A DNA stretch of 5,296 bases, taken from the NCBI GenBank assembly GCA_937885465.1, contig CAKZZM010000068.1, positions 1 to 5,296 of the forward strand. Direction: 5' to 3'. This document shows, one piece after another, positions 1 to 4,981 of this stretch (position 1 is the first letter of the stretch; each line of letters begins with the position of its first letter). The notes under the pieces are model-generated. The model was not told the DNA's origin. It was given only the letters and a program-made list of their open reading frames with translations, and did no database searches. The DNA comes from an uncultured Bacteroidales bacterium. Its GTDB lineage: Bacteria > Bacteroidota > Bacteroidia > Bacteroidales > Paludibacteraceae. The position numbers and the translations under genes are program-made.

Positions 1-414
1 GAAGAACGGTTCCCAAGTGCGCAGCCTGCGATACCTCATCAGGAAATATGCGTAAATGCTGAGCATCACAAGCAGTGAGAGAGAAGCGATGCCAAAAGCG
101 CGATCAATAAAGAAATCTTGCATCTTTGCGCCTAACACTCCTCCCCGATTAAGTATTACTTCGCGCAGTTCTGAGTGCGACAGCTCGCTTTGGAGTAAGG
201 AGTAATCTTGTGCGCCGTGAACGAAATAACTTATAAAGGACACTAAGGCATAAATAGCAAACCCTGATATAATTATGCCCACAACGACACGAACACGATC
301 ATTCTTGCAGAAGTCTTTTATCTCCTGTAGGATACTCATGAAAGCGGTTTGCTTTTTTGTCGCTTCAGAGGTGGTTTTTGTTTCTTGTGTTTGTTTTGAC
401 GGGCGTTTAGGCAT
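1..414 (-). CDS. ftsK: DNA translocase FtsK, N-terminal membrane domain (partial)
   Basis: FtsK is an inner-membrane, septum-associated DNA pump that clears chromosomal DNA from the division site; its N-terminal part anchors it in the membrane. Only the first 138 residues are present: the reading frame is still open at base 1, so the linker, motor and gamma domains lie beyond the window. Visible are a basic, Thr/Lys/Gln-rich cytoplasmic start (residues 1-24), a first membrane segment at about 42-65 (VVVGIIISGFAIYALVSF), a loop, then the stretch NRGGVLGAKMQDFFIDRAFGI (first residues of it at 89) leading into a second membrane segment at about 107-126. The pattern N-GG-LGA-----FI---FGIAS is what I know from Bacteroidales FtsK proteins. 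The ATG at 414 is chosen because it begins the open frame and lies about 70 bases behind a good promoter; Met26 is a less likely start. The call rests on recognition of the N-terminal domain only, since no ATPase motif is in view. Confidence 0.75.
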   Translation of the reverse strand, partial: MPKRPSKQTQETKTTSEATKKQTAFMSILQEIKDFCKNDRVRVVVGIIISGFAIYALVSFISYFVHGAQDYSLLQSELSHSELREVILNRGGVLGAKMQDFFIDRAFGIASLSLLVMLSIYAYFLMRYRRLRTWEPFF

Positions 415-492
415 ATTCTTTAAATCGTTCTAATAGGTTTTATTGGTAACAACCTGCATCGTATGCTCGGCAATTAACAACGGAAATTCAAA

Positions 493-500
493 CAAAGATA
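493..500 (-). promoter_or_regulatory. Promoter -7 box for ftsK
   Basis: On the minus strand these bases read TATCTTTG, a perfect match to the Bacteroidota sigma-ABfr -7 consensus TAnnTTTG. At the expected 20-base spacing upstream sits TATG, a weak match to the TTTG -33 element. Transcription would begin near 486 and leave a leader of about 70 bases before the ATG at 414. Confidence 0.55.
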
Positions 501-560
501 CAAAAAATAAACGGAATATTCATACATAATGATAAAAAAAATAAATATCTGAAATCTTTT

Positions 561-592
561 CTTGCCCAATTCGTAAAAAATAATTATTTTTG
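561..592 (+). promoter_or_regulatory. Promoter of the rseC-rnfB-rnfC operon
   Basis: A CTTG -33 element (561-564) and TATTTTTG -7 box (585-592, matching TAnnTTTG) are separated by exactly 20 bases, the usual Bacteroidota spacing. Transcription would start around 597-600, which leaves a short leader before the ATG at 616 and rules against translation from the GTG at 595. This is the only convincing promoter found upstream of the three plus-strand genes. Confidence 0.65.
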
Positions 593-615
593 TAGTGCGG
601 ATATTTTGTACGAGT

Positions 616-1053
616 ATGGAAGTAATCTCTCACGAGGGTATATTAGAGCGGGTGGCAGAGGATGGTTCGCTGCACATTAGGATTGTGCAGAGTGCTGCGT
701 GTGGGGGATGTAGTGCGAGGTCAGCTTGTAATGCGGCGGAGAGTATGACGAAATATGTGGATGCTTATGCTGCGGAAGGCGAGAAGATTGAAATAGGTGA
801 CAGGGTGGTGGTGGAAGTGTCGAAGGCATTGGGTTGGAAGGCAGTGTTGCTTGCTTTTATCTTGCCTTTTTTGGTGCTGATGGCAGTGTTGGTGTTGCTT
901 GTAAAGATTGGAGTGAGAGAGTGGTTGGCTGGCATAATAGCCATTGCAGCACTTGTGCCTTATTATATAATCATCTACTTGTTCAGAGGCAAATTGCAAA
1001 ATGAATACAGATTCACTGCAAAGAAAATGTCAGGTAAAATGCACGAAATATAG
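616..1053 (+). CDS. rseC: RseC/MucC-family protein (SoxR-reducing system type)
   Basis: A small membrane protein of 145 residues. RseC-family proteins are linked to Rnf/Rsx complexes; in E. coli RseC works with the Rsx complex to keep SoxR reduced, but the role in Bacteroidota is not settled. The N-terminus (ISHEGILERV) begins a soluble domain with the family's cysteine motif, C29-x2-C32-x5-C38, preceded by the typical RIVQSAAC stretch. Two membrane helices follow at about 75-97 and 103-123 with a short turn between, and the protein ends in a basic cytoplasmic tail. I chose the ATG at 616 over the upstream in-frame GTG at 595 for two reasons: the GTG lies at or before the predicted transcription start, and the extra residues (MRIFCTS) do not look like family sequence. 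It is the first gene of the operon, with 123 bases before rnfB. No Shine-Dalgarno sequence is visible. Confidence 0.88.
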   Translation: MEVISHEGILERVAEDGSLHIRIVQSAACGGCSARSACNAAESMTKYVDAYAAEGEKIEIGDRVVVEVSKALGWKAVLLAFILPFLVLMAVLVLLVKIGVREWLAGIIAIAALVPYYIIIYLFRGKLQNEYRFTAKKMSGKMHEI

Positions 1054-1071
1054 GACATTGGTAATATAGCT

Positions 1072-1140
1072 TTCGACCTTCGACTTTCGACTTCTTTGAG
1101 AGACGGTCGAAAAGACCGTCTCTACCATCGACTTTTGACT
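1072..1140 (+). repeat. TTCGACT-type heptamer repeats interrupted by a hairpin
   Basis: Three contiguous heptamers read TTCGACC, TTCGACT and TTCGACT at 1072-1092. After an interruption of 34 bases (1093-1126), related units ATCGACT and TTTGACT resume at 1127-1140. The interruption contains the 10-bp palindrome at 1099-1123. The arrangement suggests a short tandem array into which a palindromic unit was inserted, or a composite intergenic repeat. There is no long open frame here. Confidence 0.6.
1099..1123. repeat. Perfect 10-bp palindromic hairpin between rseC and rnfB
   Basis: AGAGACGGTC (1099-1108) and GACCGTCTCT (1114-1123) are exact reverse complements around a GAAAA loop. No T-tract follows on either strand, so it is not a classic intrinsic terminator. 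It would form a stable stem in the operon mRNA between rseC and rnfB, where it could block a 3' exonuclease, attenuate read-through, or simply be a mobile intergenic palindrome. Its loop strand contains GTCGAAA, the reverse complement of the nearby TTTCGAC repeat. Confidence 0.75.
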
Positions 1141-1176
1141 TTTGAAATTGTAAATAATTTATAAAACAATAAACTT

Positions 1177-2184
1177 ATGAACATTATTTGGATTGCCTTG
1201 ATTGTGTTAGGCTGTACGGCATTGCTGGCTGCGGTGCTTTTGTATTTCTTGGCGCAGAAATTCAAGGTTGAAGAAGACCCGCGTATAGACCTTGTTCAGG
1301 AGGTCTTACCCGGTGCTAACTGCGGAGGTTGCGGTTTTGCGGGCTGTCGTGCACTTGCCGAGGCATGTTGTAAGGCAGAGACATTAGACGGGTTGTTATG
1401 TCCCGTCGGAGGTCAAGAGGTGATGAAAAAGGTAGGGGATATCTTAGGACTTGCACCGGCAGCGAGCGATCCTATGGTTGCTGTGGTTCGTTGTAACGGT
1501 ACTTGTGAGGCTCGTCCCCGTACAAGTGAGTACAACGGGACACGCTCCTGTAAGATTATGAACAGCCTCTATGTAGGAGAGACTGCTTGTGGTTTCGGCT
1601 GTCTTGGTTGTGGCGACTGCGTTGCTGCATGTAAGTTTGATGCCATTCACATGAATTCCGAGACAGGTTTGCCTGAGGTGGATGATGAGAAGTGTGTGGC
1701 TTGCGGAGCGTGCGTTAAGGCTTGTCCGAGGAACATCATCGAACTGCGCAAGAAAGGGCCAAAGAATCGTCGTATCTGGGTTGATTGCGTGAGCAAGGAT
1801 AAGGGGGCAGTAGCACGCAAGGCTTGCTTGAATGCATGTATAGGGTGCGGGAAGTGCCAAAAGGAATGTCAGTTCGAGGCGATAACGGTAGAGAATAATC
1901 TTGCTTATATTGATTTCCGCAAGTGTCGTATGTGTCGCAAGTGCGTTGGTGTTTGTCCGACGGGTGCTATTCACGAGATTAACTTCCCGCCGAAGCCGAC
2001 TCCGAAACCTGCTGAGGAAGCCCCGAAGCCTGTTGCACCGAAAGTAGCAGAAGAGGTGAAGCCTGTTGCACCGAAAGCAGCAGAAGAGGTGAAGCCTGTT
2101 GCACCTAAAGCAGCAGAAGAGGTGAAGCCTGTTGTGGAGAAGCCGATAGATAATGAACCCGCTAAAAAGGAGGATAAAAAATGA
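1177..2184 (+). CDS. rnfB: Rnf electron transport complex subunit RnfB
   Basis: RnfB is the polyferredoxin subunit of the membrane Rnf complex (ferredoxin:NAD+ oxidoreductase) and is thought to take electrons from reduced ferredoxin. The protein has 335 residues. In order: one N-terminal membrane anchor (about 3-26); the RnfB-type 4Fe-4S domain with C49, C52, C57 and C75 in GANCGGCGFAGC; a linker with C106, C110, C125 and C138, usual for clostridial and Bacteroidales RnfB; then four C-x2-C-x2-C-x3-C motifs at 142-152, 173-183, 221-231 and 250-260. This architecture has more clusters than the shorter proteobacterial RnfB. Residues 271-335 form a Pro/Lys/Glu/Ala-rich tail with an 11-residue tandem repeat. 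The ATG start leads straight into the anchor; the A-rich upstream has no Shine-Dalgarno sequence. The gene overlaps rnfC by four bases. No promoter was found in the 123-base gap before it, so read-through from rseC is likely. Confidence 0.96.
   Translation: MNIIWIALIVLGCTALLAAVLLYFLAQKFKVEEDPRIDLVQEVLPGANCGGCGFAGCRALAEACCKAETLDGLLCPVGGQEVMKKVGDILGLAPAASDPMVAVVRCNGTCEARPRTSEYNGTRSCKIMNSLYVGETACGFGCLGCGDCVAACKFDAIHMNSETGLPEVDDEKCVACGACVKACPRNIIELRKKGPKNRRIWVDCVSKDKGAVARKACLNACIGCGKCQKECQFEAITVENNLAYIDFRKCRMCRKCVGVCPTGAIHEINFPPKPTPKPAEEAPKPVAPKVAEEVKPVAPKAAEEVKPVAPKAAEEVKPVVEKPIDNEPAKKEDKK
2026..2133 (+). repeat. 33-bp tandem repeat encoding the RnfB tail
   Basis: Three 33-bp units begin at 2026, 2059 and 2092, followed by a nine-base partial copy (AAGCCTGTT) at 2125-2133. 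Each encodes the 11 residues KPVAPK(V/A)AEEV. The units are almost identical in DNA: unit 1 has GTA where the others have GCA, and unit 3 has CCT where the others have CCG. Such low divergence indicates recent expansion by slippage. The unit length is a multiple of three, so copy-number change keeps the frame. A more diverged relative (KPAEEAP) sits just upstream. Confidence 0.95.
2168..2173 (+). promoter_or_regulatory. Shine-Dalgarno AGGAGG for rnfC inside the rnfB end
   Basis: A full AGGAGG lies seven bases before the rnfC ATG at 2181, within the last lysine/glutamate codons of rnfB. Together with the ATGA overlap this fits translational coupling. It is the only strong ribosome-binding site in the window; the other genes have A/T-rich leaders, as is usual in Bacteroidota. 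Since the bases also encode Lys-Glu-Asp codons, the match could be partly incidental. Confidence 0.55.
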
Positions 2185-3515
2185 AAACATTTCGTATAGG
2201 CGGTGTTCACCCGCATGATAATAAGAAGTATTCGGCACATAAGCGTATTACGGAAGTGCCGCTACCTAAAAAGGCGATTATTCCGCTTGTTCAGCATATA
2301 GGTGCGCCTGCAAAGCCGCTTGTGGCAAAGGGCGATAAGGTGTTAGTAGGGCAACTGATAGCAGAGGCCGGAGGTTTCGTGAGTGCCAATATTCATTCGC
2401 CGGTAAGCGGAACAGTTAATAAAATTGACGTAACGAAGGATGCATGGGGCATGGCTATGCCTGCCATCTTTATTGATGTAGAGGGCGACGAGTGGTTGCC
2501 TGAGATAGATAGGACGCCGGTCGTTAATAATCTCTGTAAGTTAGAAGCGAAAGAGATTATTGATAAGGTAAAAGCAGCAGGTATAGTAGGTTTGGGCGGT
2601 GCATGTTTCCCGACGCATGTCAAACTGATGCCTCCTCCGGGTAAGACTCCTGAGGTGCTTATCGTAAATGGTGTTGAGTGTGAGCCGTATCTGACCTGCG
2701 ACCACCAATTGATGCTTGAGCACGGCGAGGAGATAATGATTGGTATTCAGATATTGATGAAGGCTCTTAATATCAGTAAGGCCGTTATTGGTATAGAGAA
2801 GAATAAGCCAGATGCTATTGAGGTAATGCGAAATTTGGCATCAAGAGTATTGGGCGTAAGTGTTCAGCCTCTTAACTTGCGTTACCCGCAAGGCGGTGAG
2901 AAGCAACTTATTGATGCTTGTATTCGTCGTCAGGTGCCGTCAGGTGCCCTGCCGATAGAGGTTGGTGCGGTAGTTGACAATGTAGCTACTATCTACGCCG
3001 TATATGAGGCGGTACAGAAGAACAAACCGCTTATCTCTCGTGTTATGACAGTTACCGGTAAGGACGTTAAGAATCCGGGTAACTATCTTGTTCGCTTTGG
3101 TACGCCGCTTAGCGATGTCCTCGAACTTGCAGGCGGAGTGCCTGAATCAACAGGTAAGATTATAGGTGGCGGTCCGATGATGGGGCGTGCAATGAATAAC
3201 ACTGATATGCCTTGCAATAAGCGTGTATCCGGTGCGTTGCTACTTACTAAGGACGACTCATATCGTGCCGAGCCGGAGAATTGTATCCGTTGTGCCAAAT
3301 GCGTCAGTGCTTGTCCGATGGGGCTTGAACCATATCTTCTTTCTAAATACGCTTCACTTGAGATGTGGGAAGATATGGAGAAGCATAGTGTTATGGACTG
3401 TATTGATTGCGGTTGCTGTCAGTTTACCTGTCCATCGAACAGGCCATTGCTTGACTATATCCGTATGGGTAAGGCGACAGTGGGCGGCATAATAAGAGCC
3501 CGCGCACAGAAGTGA
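2181..3515 (+). CDS. rnfC: Rnf electron transport complex subunit RnfC
   Basis: RnfC is the peripheral subunit carrying FMN, the NAD(H) site and two 4Fe-4S clusters, passing electrons between RnfB/ferredoxin and NAD. The 444 residues show the whole family plan. An N-terminal barrel-sandwich domain (GGVHPHDNK at 7-15; PVSGTV at 74-79) is followed by a Complex-I 51-kDa-like flavin/nucleotide domain with GLGGACFPTHVKL (137-149), NGVECEPYLTCD (163-174), YPQGGEKQLI (235-244) and GGGPMMG (329-335), which includes an SLBB-type segment. Two ferredoxin motifs lie near the end: C368/C371/C374/C378 and C407/C410/C413/C417. There is no membrane segment, as expected of a subunit bound to RnfD or RnfB at the membrane. 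Length is normal. The start is fixed by the ATGA overlap with rnfB and by AGGAGG. Unlike in usual rnfBCDGEA operons, no rnfD follows: a terminator begins about 40 bases after the stop. Confidence 0.97.
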   Translation: MKTFRIGGVHPHDNKKYSAHKRITEVPLPKKAIIPLVQHIGAPAKPLVAKGDKVLVGQLIAEAGGFVSANIHSPVSGTVNKIDVTKDAWGMAMPAIFIDVEGDEWLPEIDRTPVVNNLCKLEAKEIIDKVKAAGIVGLGGACFPTHVKLMPPPGKTPEVLIVNGVECEPYLTCDHQLMLEHGEEIMIGIQILMKALNISKAVIGIEKNKPDAIEVMRNLASRVLGVSVQPLNLRYPQGGEKQLIDACIRRQVPSGALPIEVGAVVDNVATIYAVYEAVQKNKPLISRVMTVTGKDVKNPGNYLVRFGTPLSDVLELAGGVPESTGKIIGGGPMMGRAMNNTDMPCNKRVSGALLLTKDDSYRAEPENCIRCAKCVSACPMGLEPYLLSKYASLEMWEDMEKHSVMDCIDCGCCQFTCPSNRPLLDYIRMGKATVGGIIRARAQK

Positions 3516-3553
3516 GACAAAATAATTTGTAATATTTGCTGATACCTATTTGT

Positions 3554-3593
3554 AAAAATAAGTGCCTGACTGAATGTCGGGCACTTATTTTTT
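3554..3593. terminator. Bidirectional intrinsic terminator between rnfC and gapA
   Basis: An 11-bp stem (3560-3570 with 3576-3586, one G-T wobble, loop TGAAT) carries the GC-rich core GTGCC/GGGCAC. On the plus strand it runs into ATTTTTT (3587-3593), and on the minus strand into TATTTTTA. The flanking A and T runs extend pairing to about 17 bp. It can stop both the rnf transcript and the convergent gapA transcript, and it marks rnfC as the last gene of its operon. Confidence 0.88.
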
Positions 3594-3604
3594 GTTAAAG
3601 GTGA

Positions 3605-3626
3605 GAATTACTTCAGAATTACTTCA
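3605..3626. repeat. 11-bp tandem duplication across the gapA stop codon
   Basis: GAATTACTTCA occurs twice back to back (3605-3615 and 3616-3626). On the minus strand the copy nearest the gene holds the last codons and TAA stop of gapA; the next copy gives an in-frame TGA two codons later. It looks like a recent duplication that left the protein unchanged and added a backup stop. Confidence 0.9.
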
Positions 3627-4686
3627 GTTCAGCAAGGTACTTGATTGTGCGAACCATCTGAGAAGTATAACTATTCTCGTTGTCGTACCAACTTACAACC
3701 TGTACTTGATAGGTATCGTCATCAATCTTAGCGACCATAGTCTGAGTGGCATCGAAGAGTGAGCCGAAGCGCATACCTATAACATCGCTTGAAACGATCT
3801 CGTCTTCAGTGTAACCGAAACTCTCTGTACCTGCTGCTTTCATAGCGGCGTTGATACCTTCTTTGGTTATATCTTTACCCTTAACTACTGCTACGAGGAT
3901 AGTGGTAGAGCCTGTAGGAGTAGGAACGCGTTGTGCAGAACCGATAAGTTTACCGTTCAGTTCAGGGATAACAAGCCCGATGGCCTTAGCGGCACCTGTT
4001 GAGTTAGGCACGATATTCTGCGCACCTGCACGGCTACGGCGGAGGTCGCCCTTACGTTGAGGACCATCGAGAATCATCTGGTCGCCTGTGTAAGCGTGGA
4101 TAGTTGACATAATACCACTTTGGATAGGAGCATACTTATGCAGGGCTGCTGCCATAGGAGCAAGGCAGTTAGTGGTGCAAGAAGCGGCAGAGATAACGGT
4201 GTCGGCGGGGGTAAGAGTCTTGTGGTTTACATTGTAAACGATGGTCGGAAGGTCGTTGCCTGCGGGAGCAGAGATAACAACTTTCTTTGCGCCTGCTTCG
4301 ATATGAGCAGAAGCCTTAGCCTTAGAAGTATAGAAACCGGTGCACTCAAGAACAACATCGATACCGAGTTCGCCCCAAGGCAGTTCGGCTGCGTTAGGCT
4401 TAGCGTAGATTGTGATCTCTTTGCCGTCAACGGTGATAGAACCGGGAACTTGAACGGTCTTACCATCTTCTGCGAGAACAGCATCTTTGTATGATACGGT
4501 ATGTCTGCCTTCGCCAAACTTGCCGGCGAAACCGCCTTGTGCGGTGTCGTATTTAAGAAGGTGAGCCAACATTTTCGGGCTGGTCAAGTCGTTGATTGCG
4601 ACCACTTCATAGCCCTCTGCTTCAAACATCTGGCGGAAAGCCAAACGACCGATACGGCCGAAGCCGTTAATTGCTACTTTTGTCAT
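3619..4686 (-). CDS. gapA: Glyceraldehyde-3-phosphate dehydrogenase (NAD, phosphorylating)
   Basis: This cytosolic enzyme oxidises glyceraldehyde-3-phosphate with NAD+ and phosphate to 1,3-bisphosphoglycerate in glycolysis, and runs in reverse in gluconeogenesis. The 355 residues show an N-terminal Rossmann fold with NGFGRIGR (7-14) and AIND (30-33), where the aspartate favours NAD over NADP. The catalytic motif SAASCTTNCLAP has the active cysteine at 170, its partner histidine is H197 in STIHAYT, and the substrate-binding segments include NSTGAAKAIG (228-237) and RVPTPTGS (253-260). The conserved end VSWYDNENSYTSQMV (331-345) is intact. The protein is about 15-20 residues longer than many GAPDHs, the extra lying near 50-80 between the first strands; the family tolerates this. 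It stands alone, convergent with rnfC and divergent from the methyltransferase gene. The upstream region offers two minus-strand -7 boxes and a leader with strong hairpins. No Shine-Dalgarno sequence precedes the ATG. Confidence 0.98.
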   Translation of the reverse strand: MTKVAINGFGRIGRLAFRQMFEAEGYEVVAINDLTSPKMLAHLLKYDTAQGGFAGKFGEGRHTVSYKDAVLAEDGKTVQVPGSITVDGKEITIYAKPNAAELPWGELGIDVVLECTGFYTSKAKASAHIEAGAKKVVISAPAGNDLPTIVYNVNHKTLTPADTVISAASCTTNCLAPMAAALHKYAPIQSGIMSTIHAYTGDQMILDGPQRKGDLRRSRAGAQNIVPNSTGAAKAIGLVIPELNGKLIGSAQRVPTPTGSTTILVAVVKGKDITKEGINAAMKAAGTESFGYTEDEIVSSDVIGMRFGSLFDATQTMVAKIDDDTYQVQVVSWYDNENSYTSQMVRTIKYLAELK

Positions 4687-4760
4687 AATTGAAAAAATAT
4701 TTAGTTTTATTTGTTAGATTTTAGATTCTATATAGCAAAATTGTTATTTGCTGTTTTCGT

Positions 4761-4812
4761 AGTAGCGAGGCACTCCCGTGCCTCGCGTGAAGCACAGGAG
4801 TGTTTCACTACT
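4761..4812. repeat. 52-bp nested palindrome upstream of gapA
   Basis: The whole segment is an inverted repeat of 26 paired positions with three mismatches and three G-T wobbles (AGTAG at 4761 pairs with CTACT ending at 4812). Each half is also a hairpin by itself. The first is GCGAGGCAC/GTGCCTCGC at 4765-4786, with a TCCC loop and nine perfect pairs. The second is GTGAAGCAC/GTGTTTCAC at 4787-4808, with an AGGA loop and one wobble. No T-tract follows that would make it a clear terminator. It is GC-rich in an otherwise AT-rich spacer. If gapA is transcribed from the -7 box at 4822-4829, this element opens the mRNA leader. Confidence 0.85.
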
Positions 4813-4821
4813 AAATTCCTA

Positions 4822-4829
4822 CAAAGTTA
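4822..4829 (-). promoter_or_regulatory. Candidate -7 box for gapA (proximal)
   Basis: The minus strand reads TAACTTTG here, a perfect TAnnTTTG match. No clear TTG -33 element lies 19-21 bases upstream. Transcription would start near 4815 and give a leader of about 130 bases that begins with the nested palindrome at 4761-4812. Confidence 0.5.
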
Positions 4830-4831
4830 CG

Positions 4832-4910
4832 AAAAAAAAATTAAATGTGAATATAAATATTCAAAAAAATATTTTTTGCAAAGTTAATGTTACAAAAAAA
4901 TGTTTTTTTT
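4832..4910. other. Phased A-tracts in the divergent promoter region
   Basis: Runs of seven to nine A at 4832-4840, 4863-4869 and 4894-4900 have centres about 30 and 31 bases apart, close to three helical turns each. The last two are followed by T runs, giving two similar dyads (CAAAAAAAT then A or G, then six or eight T) at 4862-4877 and 4893-4910. Phased A-tracts bend DNA, and this stretch sits between the gapA and methyltransferase promoters. Function is inferred only. Confidence 0.45.
4879..4886 (-). promoter_or_regulatory. Candidate -7 box for gapA (distal)
   Basis: This is a second minus-strand TAACTTTG, 57 bases upstream of the proximal box. It also lacks a recognisable -33 element. 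It could be an alternative gapA start, giving a leader of nearly 190 bases, or a chance match in AT-rich DNA. Confidence 0.35.
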
Positions 4911-4942
4911 CTTGATATTAAAGGGAAAAAGCAGTAACTTTG
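4911..4942 (+). promoter_or_regulatory. Promoter of the methyltransferase-like gene
   Basis: CTTG (4911-4914) and TAACTTTG (4935-4942) are separated by exactly 20 bases, a full match to the Bacteroidota -33/-7 pattern. Transcription would begin at about 4948-4950 and give a leader of some 33 bases before the ATG at 4982. Confidence 0.7.
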
Positions 4943-4981
4943 CGACATGGTAGTGCGCCGTTACTCGGTGCGGTAAAGGCA

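Noticed and set aside
595..615. GTG start extending RseC by seven residues
   Set aside because: It lies three bases after the -7 box (585-592), at or before the predicted transcription start, and the added residues do not resemble the family.
1067..1074. Promoter for rnfB (TAGCTTTC)
   Set aside because: It has one mismatch to TAnnTTTG and no TTG at the right distance upstream.
1099..1123. Intrinsic terminator between rseC and rnfB
   Set aside because: The stem is strong but no T-tract follows on either strand, so it is kept as a palindromic repeat only.
1072..1144. CRISPR array
   Set aside because: The heptamers are contiguous without unique spacers, and no cas gene is present.
1444..2240. 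Long minus-strand open frames opposite rnfB
   Set aside because: They are antisense to a clearly coding gene; their repeated residues simply mirror the 33-bp repeat and the cysteine codons.
4946..4975. Nine-codon leader ORF (MVVRRYSVR) before the methyltransferase-like gene
   Set aside because: Its ATG lies at or just before the predicted transcription start, and it has no ribosome-binding site or attenuator-like composition.
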